DNA from: Methylocystis sp.
Lineage (GTDB): Bacteria > Pseudomonadota > Alphaproteobacteria > Rhizobiales > Beijerinckiaceae
Reading direction: 5' to 3'
Length of the DNA stretch: 64,000 nucleotides
NCBI RefSeq assembly: GCF_021731785.1
Contig: NZ_JAKFWS010000041.1
Location: 96,689-160,688 of the forward strand
The notes below the pieces were generated by a model. The model did not search any database and was not told the DNA's origin. It saw nothing but the letters and a program-made list of their open reading frames with translations. Shown here in pieces: positions 57,397 through 64,000 of the stretch. Made by a program: the position numbers and the translations under genes. How positions within the stretch are numbered: position 1 is the first letter of the stretch; every line of letters begins with the position of its first letter.

Positions 57397-60300
57397 TCAA
57401 GCCGATATCGCGGCGTTCCCGTCGATACGTCCGTGTAGGCCGTTGGGCAGCCGCGGATTGGACAGAATATAGCGCCCGCGCTCGCGCACCATCTTGGTCA
57501 CGGCGGCGAAATCGACCTTGCCGGAGCCCAAGAGCGGCACGTGCTCGACGATCATGATTTCTGCTGGGATCATCAGATCGGACGCGCCTTTCGATTTGGC
57601 GTAGTTTTGAAAATCCGCGCGCGTCGCGTCCTGTCGCTGCGTGACCAGAATGATTCTCTCGCCCTTGCGCGGATCGATCTCGGTCGCCGCCGCCGAGATG
57701 GCGTCGGGCCAAAGTTCCGCCGCCAGCAGTTCGATCGCCGCAAGCGAGACCATCTCGCCGCCGATCTTGGCGAAACGCTTCGCCCGTCCCTTGATGGTGA
57801 CATAGCCCTGCGCATCGATCGTGACGATGTCGCCGGTGTCGTGCCATCCGTTCTCCGGCGGCTGCGCCACGCCGGGCTTCTCGATCTTGAGATAGCCCAT
57901 CATGACGTTCGGTCCGCGCACTAGCAGCCGCCCGCCATGCTCGACGCCAGAAACGGGTTCGAGCTTATGTTCGACGCCCGGCATCAGCCGACCGACCGTG
58001 CCGGATTTGTTGAACATCGGGGTGTTGAGCGCGAGCACCGGCGCGGCTTCCGTCACGCCGTAACCTTCAAGAATGCGAATGCCGAACTTGTCCATCCACA
58101 TATCGCGGGTCGATTGCTTCACCGGCTCGGCTCCGGCGACGACATAACGGATCGACCGAAAATCATACGCGTGCGCCGCGCGGGCGTAACCGGCGAGAAA
58201 CGTGTCCGTGCCGAACAGGATCGTGGCGTTCGAGCCGTAAACCAGCTCCGGCACGATGCGGTAGTGCAAAGGCGAGGGATAGAGATAGATCGGAACGCCG
58301 GAAATGACCGGCAGCGTAAAGCCGACCGTCAGACCGAAGGAATGGAATATCGGCAGCACGTTGAAGACCTTGTCGGTGCGTCCGAAATCGATGCGCGCCG
58401 CCGCCTGCGCGGCATTGGCGAGCATGTTCTTATGCGACAGCGCCACGCCTTTCGGCGCGCCTTCCGAACCCGAGGTGAAGAGGATCGTCGCTACGTCGTC
58501 GGCCTTGCGCGTGACAACAGGTTTGCGGAACCGCCGAAAGGCGTCGAGCTTGTCGGCAAACGAGATGCGCCTGCGGATGTCTTCGAGATAGACGATCGCG
58601 ACCTTCTCTTCGAGCGCGTCGACGAGCTTTTCGAGCTTGGCTTTCTCGATGAAGCCGCGGGACGTCAGAATCGTCTTCGCCTGCGCCGCCTCGCAGCCCG
58701 AAAGAATATTCGCGGCGCCGGCGGTAAAGTTGATCATCGCCGGCGTTCGGCCGGCGGAAATGACCGCGAGAAAAGCGATTCCCGCGCCATTGGCGTTCGG
58801 CAGCATGACACCGATCGCGTCGCCCGGTTTGCCGATGTTCGCGATCTTGCCGGCGAGCGCGCGCGTTCCGATCAGGAGCCTGCGATAGCTGAGCTTGCCG
58901 GCGACCGGGTCTTCTAGCGCGACGCGCGACAGCCCGTGCGCGCGCGCCGCTTCGACGACGGCTTCGAAAAGCGTGCGGTCGACATCGGTGGTGCGGAAGG
59001 CGAGATCCGACATGATCTGATAGAGCGCTGCGCCCGCCGCAATGCGCCGCGCTTTGCCTTTCAGCCCGTCGTCGACGGCGAGGCGGACGGGTTCGAGCGC
59101 GGTGAGCGTGAATTTTGGAAACCTGCGGCGGCGCGCCTGTTCGCGAGTCAGCCGGGAGAACATCGTCGCTTCGGCGCCGTCGATGCGCACGGGGACGATC
59201 ATCGCGCCGGATTTTTCCGCAATCAGCCCCGCGCCGTCGTAGACTTTCATCAGGCTGCCGGTGACCGTCAGCCTGCCTTCCGGAAAGATGACGAGCGGAT
59301 TGCCGTCCTTGACCGCATTGATCAGCGCGCGCGCGCCAAACGGATTCGCCGGATCGAGCGGAATGGCCCGTGCAAATTTCAGAAACGGTTTGACCCACCA
59401 TTTCTGCGAAATCTCGCGGTCGATGGCGAAGACCGGCGCCTTCGGCATGACCGCGAGTATCGCCGCAGCGTCGAGGAAGCTCACATGATTGAGCGCGACA
59501 ATCGGATTGGGACCCGACTTGTCGAAATTCTCCAGCCCCTTCACGTCGAGACGGTAGAAGGTGCGGAAGTAGATCGAGAGCAGGTCCTGCATCGGCGAAG
59601 CGACAACCCTCTTGACGATCCAGACCGAAGCGGCGAGCGCGACGATCGCCTGACCAATCAAAAGCGCCGCGAAAGAGACGCTGAGGCTCTGCAGCACCGC
59701 CACGCCGACGCCGCCGAGCGCCATGAAGGCGGCGTTCTGCACATTGACCGCGGCGACGGTGCGGGCGCGTTCCTGCGGCGCGCTTTGGACCTGAATGGCG
59801 GCGAAGGACGGCACGATCATCAGACCGCCCGCGACCGCGAGAATCAAAAAATCGATCGCCGTGCGCCAGGCGAGCGGCTGCGCAAAATAGGCCTCCGGCG
59901 CCAGCGCCACGGCCGCGTCGGGCGGCGGCGAGAGAAGCAAGGCGACGCCGAGATCGGCGGACCCGAAAGCGATGAGCGCGGCGCCGACGGCGGACGGCAG
60001 CAGCACGATTTTGCCCTTGAGCAGGAAGGCGGCGAGCCCTGAACCCGCGGCGATGCCGACGGCGAACAGCGCGAGATGCACGCTGACGACGATCTCTGCG
60101 CCGTGCAGCGTCTGCGTGATCAGAGAGGGCGCCAACGCCATGGCGATCGAGCCGAAAAGCCAGAACAGGCTCGTGACGATCGCGAGGCGCCGCAACGCCG
60201 GTTGAGCGTGCAGATGCCGCAGCAATTTGAACGTCGAGCGAAATACGTTGGCGTCGATCGCCAAATCCGGATCGGCGCGTCCGGTCGGCGGAATGAGCCA

Positions 60301-60855
60301 CGCCGCGCCAAGAGCGAGGATCGCGACGCCGATCACGCCTGCAGCGAGAATCGCGCCGTCGCCCGCGTGGAGCGCCGCCCCGCCGGCGATCGTGCCGCTC
60401 AGAATCGCGAAGAAGGTCGCGCTCTCGACGAGCGCATTGCCTGCCGGAAGCTCCTCCCGCGTCAGATGATCGGGCAGGATGCCGTATTTGATGGGCCCAA
60501 ACAGCGCGCCGGTTACGCCGAAGAGAATGAGCGCACCAAAAAGCGTCAGGAGATTGGCGAAGAGAAAGCCCCCCGCCGACAAGGCGGCGACGGCGACGTC
60601 GGCGAGGCTCAGCCAGCGCACCACGCGCGCCTTGTCATATTTGTCGGCGAATTCTCCGCCGATCGCCGAGAAAAGAAAGGAGGGGGCGATGAAGGCGGCG
60701 CCGGCGAGCGTGACGAGCGACGCGCCGCTCTCGGCCATGTGCGCCAGGATCAAGAGCACGAGCGCGTTCTTGAGGAAATTGTCGTTGAAGGCCGCAAAGA
60801 ACTGACGCCAGAACAACGGCGAGAAACGCCGCGAAGCAAGGAGCGAATGCGTCAT
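57397..60855 (-). CDS. aas: Fused lysophospholipid transporter-like MFS / PlsC acyltransferase / acyl-ACP synthetase (LplT-Aas type)
   Basis: MFS (FWRQFFAAFNDNFLKNALVLLILAH), PlsC (NHVSFLDAA, FPEGRLTVTG), AMP-ligase (ILFTSGSEGAPKGVALSHKN); start MTHSLLA at 60855. Confidence 0.93.
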   Translation of the reverse strand: MTHSLLASRRFSPLFWRQFFAAFNDNFLKNALVLLILAHMAESGASLVTLAGAAFIAPSFLFSAIGGEFADKYDKARVVRWLSLADVAVAALSAGGFLFANLLTLFGALILFGVTGALFGPIKYGILPDHLTREELPAGNALVESATFFAILSGTIAGGAALHAGDGAILAAGVIGVAILALGAAWLIPPTGRADPDLAIDANVFRSTFKLLRHLHAQPALRRLAIVTSLFWLFGSIAMALAPSLITQTLHGAEIVVSVHLALFAVGIAAGSGLAAFLLKGKIVLLPSAVGAALIAFGSADLGVALLLSPPPDAAVALAPEAYFAQPLAWRTAIDFLILAVAGGLMIVPSFAAIQVQSAPQERARTVAAVNVQNAAFMALGGVGVAVLQSLSVSFAALLIGQAIVALAASVWIVKRVVASPMQDLLSIYFRTFYRLDVKGLENFDKSGPNPIVALNHVSFLDAAAILAVMPKAPVFAIDREISQKWWVKPFLKFARAIPLDPANPFGARALINAVKDGNPLVIFPEGRLTVTGSLMKVYDGAGLIAEKSGAMIVPVRIDGAEATMFSRLTREQARRRRFPKFTLTALEPVRLAVDDGLKGKARRIAAGAALYQIMSDLAFRTTDVDRTLFEAVVEAARAHGLSRVALEDPVAGKLSYRRLLIGTRALAGKIANIGKPGDAIGVMLPNANGAGIAFLAVISAGRTPAMINFTAGAANILSGCEAAQAKTILTSRGFIEKAKLEKLVDALEEKVAIVYLEDIRRRISFADKLDAFRRFRKPVVTRKADDVATILFTSGSEGAPKGVALSHKNMLANAAQAAARIDFGRTDKVFNVLPIFHSFGLTVGFTLPVISGVPIYLYPSPLHYRIVPELVYGSNATILFGTDTFLAGYARAAHAYDFRSIRYVVAGAEPVKQSTRDMWMDKFGIRILEGYGVTEAAPVLALNTPMFNKSGTVGRLMPGVEHKLEPVSGVEHGGRLLVRGPNVMMGYLKIEKPGVAQPPENGWHDTGDIVTIDAQGYVTIKGRAKRFAKIGGEMVSLAAIELLAAELWPDAISAAATEIDPRKGERIILVTQRQDATRADFQNYAKSKGASDLMIPAEIMIVEHVPLLGSGKVDFAAVTKMVRERGRYILSNPRLPNGLHGRIDGNAAISA

Positions 60856-60956
60856 GTCCGAACATCCGGGAGAGGCGCCGTGACTTTCGCCGATGACCCT
60901 TAAGGATCGGTCAAATCCGGCGCGTTGCAATGCGCGTTGAAGGTCAGCTTTTCGCC

Positions 60957-60971
60957 ATGAACTACGTTCAT
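60957..60971. promoter_or_regulatory. Operator candidate 1 (TetR)
   Basis: ATGAAC-TAC-GTTCAT perfect palindrome. Confidence 0.6.
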
Positions 60972-61012
60972 AAGGGAGATTGCAGCGCTTTTGCTCTGCC
61001 GTCAATCGAAAA

Positions 61013-61026
61013 ATGAACTATGTTCA
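61013..61026. promoter_or_regulatory. Operator candidate 2 (TetR)
   Basis: ATGAAC-TAT-GTTCA, same sequence as candidate 1 except the central base, 56 bp away. Confidence 0.6.
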
Positions 61027-61676
61027 GATTCGGGTTGGGAGGCGGCCCATTGAACGAAAAACTGACCGAGGCGGGAACCGACCGCCGAACCCAATTGCGT
61101 GAACGGCTGATCGAAGCGGCGCAGGAAACGATTGCCGCACAGGGCCTTGCGGGGCTTAAGGCGCGCGACCTCGCCGTAGCGGCCGGCTGTGCGCTCGGCG
61201 CCATCTACACCGCCTTCGACGACCTCGACGAACTGATCCTGCGCGTCAACGCCCGCACGTTGGCGCGGCTGGAGATCGCGCTCGATCGAGCGTTGGGAGA
61301 CGCGGAGGCCGAGCAGGCGCTGCAGACCATGGCGCGAACCTATCTGAACTTCGCGAGAGCGGAGGAGCCGAGCTGGCGCACGCTCTTCGAACATCGCCTG
61401 CCGCAAGGCGTCGCGCCGCCGCAGTGGTATGTTGAGGCGCGCAACCGCCTGTTCAATCGGCTGGACGCGCCGCTCTCGCAGCTGTTGCCCGGAACCGGCC
61501 ACGTCGCCCGCGCGGCCTTTGCGCGAACGCTATTCTCCGCCGTGCATGGCGTAATCGCGCTCGGGCTTGAGGAGAAGATCGCCGAGACTCCGCCCAAGCT
61601 CCTCGACGAGCAGCTGGAGAAGCTCGTGCGCATTCTTGCGGACGGGCTGATGATGGAGTCGGCCCGCTTGATTTGA
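61020..61676 (+). CDS. TetR family transcriptional regulator
   Basis: LRERLIEAAQETIAAQGLAGLKARDLAVAAGCALGAIYTAFDDLDELI; alternative TTG start at 61050. Confidence 0.9.
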   Translation: MFRFGLGGGPLNEKLTEAGTDRRTQLRERLIEAAQETIAAQGLAGLKARDLAVAAGCALGAIYTAFDDLDELILRVNARTLARLEIALDRALGDAEAEQALQTMARTYLNFARAEEPSWRTLFEHRLPQGVAPPQWYVEARNRLFNRLDAPLSQLLPGTGHVARAAFARTLFSAVHGVIALGLEEKIAETPPKLLDEQLEKLVRILADGLMMESARLI

Positions 61677-61701
61677 ACCGCGCGACCTGACATAGGCGCG
61701 C

Positions 61702-62442
61702 ATGGCTTTCATTCTGCTGTTTGCGGTGGCGACCTGGGCGGGCGCGCAGAATGCGCTTGCCGGCGGCGGTTCGTTCCTCACGCTTCCCACGCTGATGCTA
61801 ACCGGAATGGACGCGCTCGCCGCCAATGTCACGTCTTGCGTCGCGCTGTTTCCGGCTCAGGTCGCCACCGGCTGGACCGGACGCAAACTGGCGACGGGCG
61901 CCAACGGGCTGTCGCTGCGCATGCTGTTCGCGATCAGCATCCTTGGCGGCGCCATCGGCGCCGCGGTGCTGCTGGCGACGCCGCGCGGGCTCTTCGCGCA
62001 GCTCGTGCCATGGCTCGTGCTGTTTGCGACCGTGGTGTTCGCCTGGGGCAGTTTCTTCCGAAAGCCCGGCGAAACGCCTACGCATCTCAGCGCGCCGGGC
62101 GCGGCGCTAGCGCAGTTCCTTATCTCGATCTACGGCGGCTATTTCGGCGGCGGCATCGGCTTTCTGATGGTCGCCGCGCTGACCATGGCCGGACAGGGCG
62201 TGCGCATCGCCAGCGCGACGAAAAATGTTCTGGCGGGCGTCATGAACGCCTCGGCCGTCGCCATTTTCCTGTTGTCGCCGGATCTGCACTGGCCGCAGGC
62301 GCTGGTGACGAGCGCCGGCGCGACGATCGGCGGGATCGCCGGCGCTCGCCTGATCCCTCATATCGACGAAAAGCTGCTGCGCATGTTCATCATCGTGATC
62401 GGCGCGGCGCTGACCGTCGGACTCTTTCTCAGAGCGCCTTGA
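61702..62442 (+). CDS. TauE/SafE family transporter
   Basis: AGGGSFLTLPTLMLTGMDALAANVTSCVALFP...GGYFGGGIGFLMVA. Confidence 0.9.
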   Translation: MAFILLFAVATWAGAQNALAGGGSFLTLPTLMLTGMDALAANVTSCVALFPAQVATGWTGRKLATGANGLSLRMLFAISILGGAIGAAVLLATPRGLFAQLVPWLVLFATVVFAWGSFFRKPGETPTHLSAPGAALAQFLISIYGGYFGGGIGFLMVAALTMAGQGVRIASATKNVLAGVMNASAVAIFLLSPDLHWPQALVTSAGATIGGIAGARLIPHIDEKLLRMFIIVIGAALTVGLFLRAP

Positions 62443-62451
62443 CTCGCTCGT

Positions 62452-63045
62452 TCAGCGCGTCGCGCCGTCGGCCGCCATCGCCTTTTCGATCTCTGGGATG
62501 AGCGTCGTCGCGACGGCGGAAGGCGTCAGCGGGCCGACGAACTTATAGGCGATGACGCCGTCGCCCTTGATCACGAAGGTCTCCGGCACGCCATAGACGC
62601 CGAAGTCGATCGCGGTGCGGCCGGCGGGATCGACGCCGACTCGCGCGAAAGGATTGCCGCCGCCTTCGAGGAAGTTTAAGGCGTTCGCCGTTTCATCCTT
62701 ATAGGAAAGGCCGTAGAGCTCGACGCCTTTCGCCTTGAGCGCTTCGTTGCCGGCGAGCGACATCAACACCGGATGTTCCTGCCGGCAGGGTCCGCACCAG
62801 CTTGCGAACACATTGACCAGGCTGACGTGGCCCTTGCGTAGATCTTCGGTTGAAAGACCCGGGACGCCCGCAAGTCCGTCAAGCGCCGGCAGATCGAAGG
62901 CAGGCGCCGGCTTGCCGATCAGCGCGGAAGGGATGCGCGACGCGTCGCCGGCAAAGAGCCGCACAAGGAAGACGAGCGCCAGCACCGCGAACAGCGCCAG
63001 CGGCAGAAAGCGCAGCGCCGACCGCGTCGCGACCGCGTCGCTCAC
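62452..63045 (-). CDS. ccmG: CcmG/DsbE thiol:disulfide interchange protein
   Basis: FASWCGPCRQEHP, GVYGVPETFVIKGDGVIAYK; GTG start at 63045. Confidence 0.93.
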   Translation of the reverse strand: MSDAVATRSALRFLPLALFAVLALVFLVRLFAGDASRIPSALIGKPAPAFDLPALDGLAGVPGLSTEDLRKGHVSLVNVFASWCGPCRQEHPVLMSLAGNEALKAKGVELYGLSYKDETANALNFLEGGGNPFARVGVDPAGRTAIDFGVYGVPETFVIKGDGVIAYKFVGPLTPSAVATTLIPEIEKAMAADGATR

Positions 63046-63200
63046 GCGCCGTCTCCCTGGTCGCGCGCGCCGGCGGCGCCGAAACGCGCCAGCGCCGCGC
63101 GCAAGCGGCGATAATCGAGGACAATGCGCAGGGTCACTACGCCCAGCGTGACGGCGGCTGCCCCATAGGCCGCGGCGATATACAACCAGTGGTCGCTCAC
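63042..63200 (-). CDS. ccmD: CcmD heme exporter small subunit (52 aa)
   Basis: VSDHWLYIAAAYGAAAVTLGVVTLRIVLDYRRLRAALARFGAAGARDQGDGA*; GTGA overlaps on both sides; below the ORF-track cutoff. Confidence 0.85.
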   Translation of the reverse strand: MSDHWLYIAAAYGAAAVTLGVVTLRIVLDYRRLRAALARFGAAGARDQGDGA

Positions 63201-63961
63201 TCTGCCGCCTCCATGCTTTCCTCGCCGGCGCTCTCACCTGCGCGCACGGCCAGCATCGAAAGGCGCGCCAGCCGGCGTCGCAGGATTTCATTGCGGATCG
63301 CCATCACATGCAGCGTCAAAAACAGCAGCGTCGCGGCGAGCGCCATGACGATCAGCGGCCAGAGCATGGAGCCAGAGATCGCCGGCCCGTCGATGCGAAA
63401 CACAGACGCCGGCTGGTGCAGCGTGTTCCACCAGTCGACCGAATATTTGATGATCGGAATGTCGATCGCGCCGACGATCGTCATGATCGCGGCGATGCGC
63501 GCGCCGCGCGGCGTGTCGTCCATCGTCTGCCTGACGGCGATGAGACCGAGATAGAGAAGAAAGAGAACGAGCATTGAGGTGAGACGCGCGTCCCACACCC
63601 AGAACGTTCCCCACATCGGCTTGCCCCACAGCGATCCGGTGACAAGGCAGATGAAAGTGAAGGCGGCTCCGAGAGTCGCCGCCGTTTTCTGGGCCGCATC
63701 GGCCAGCGGATGGCGCCAAACCAGAACGCCGAGCGACGCCGAGGTCATCACGACATAAGCGAAGATCGAGAGCCAGGCGGACGGCACATGGATGTACATG
63801 ATCCGAACGGTTTCGCCCTGCTGATAATCTGGCGGCGCGGCGAAGGCGCCATAGAGCCCGATCGCGAGCAGAAGCAGCGTGGCGCCTGAAAGCCACGGCA
63901 GCGCGCGTTCCGCAAACCGCAGAAAGCGCGCTGGATTAGCGTAAGTGGACAGAAAGCTCAT
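63197..63961 (-). CDS. ccmC: CcmC heme exporter subunit
   Basis: IMYIHVPSAWLSIFAYV...LWGKPMWGTFWVWDARLTSMLVLFLLYLG (WWD-type motif). Confidence 0.95.
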   Translation of the reverse strand: MSFLSTYANPARFLRFAERALPWLSGATLLLLAIGLYGAFAAPPDYQQGETVRIMYIHVPSAWLSIFAYVVMTSASLGVLVWRHPLADAAQKTAATLGAAFTFICLVTGSLWGKPMWGTFWVWDARLTSMLVLFLLYLGLIAVRQTMDDTPRGARIAAIMTIVGAIDIPIIKYSVDWWNTLHQPASVFRIDGPAISGSMLWPLIVMALAATLLFLTLHVMAIRNEILRRRLARLSMLAVRAGESAGEESMEAAE

Positions 63962-64000
63962 CGACGGCGAAGACTCCCGCCGACTGCCTAAGCCCCGCCG

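Noticed and set aside
58430-60301. 623-aa minus-strand ORF in another frame of the aas fusion
   Set aside because: Arg-rich out-of-frame translation of a well-defined gene.
1-64000. CRISPR arrays, tRNA or rRNA genes, prophage or transposase genes
   Set aside because: None seen by eye: no regularly spaced direct repeats outside the adhesin coding repeats, and no recognisable integrase or transposase ORF. A tRNAscan/CRISPR finder run would confirm.

Overview
This 64 kb window is chromosomal DNA from an alphaproteobacterium, most likely a type II methanotroph of the Methylocystis/Methylosinus kind. That placement is inferred from the mxa cluster, pqqA, nifA and phaC, not from a database search. 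From left to right the window holds: the 3' end of a methanol-dehydrogenase accessory cluster (mxaC partial, K, L, D, an H-like lipoprotein) with a divergent response regulator/histidine kinase pair and an orphan 25-codon pqqA; usg; nifA, a molbindin and a truncated hemoglobin; a TonB-dependent siderophore receptor operon with two tandem PiuC-type hydroxylases and exbB-exbD-tonB; a small general-stress-response neighbourhood (two NepR-like small proteins, csbD, EcfG-type promoters); a 12-gene Alternative Complex III plus caa3-type oxidase operon; a PKMT-like methyltransferase divergent from a trimeric autotransporter adhesin; comM; a hybrid kinase; pirin; a Gdx/SugE exporter opposite a glycine amidinotransferase; rpmI-rplT; lpdA; phaC; an Irr-like Fur regulator; lytic transglycosylase; pepF; an OFA-family MFS transporter; a fused LplT-PlsC-Aas protein with a divergent TetR regulator; and ccmC-ccmD-ccmG. 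The most interesting non-annotation signals are: (i) EcfG-type promoters (GGAAC-N16-CGTT/GGTT) in front of a two-gene NepR-like unit and in front of csbD; (ii) a textbook intrinsic terminator embedded in the signal-peptide codons of the gene just downstream of the adhesin; (iii) the adhesin/methyltransferase divergent pair, reminiscent of Rickettsia OmpB/PKMT; (iv) twin palindromes between the TetR gene and the aas fusion; (v) a LexA-type box upstream of comM; (vi) a palindromic operator candidate with a repeated half-site upstream of the siderophore receptor; and (vii) several dispersed palindromic repeats. Family names come from my reading of the translated sequences. No searches were run.
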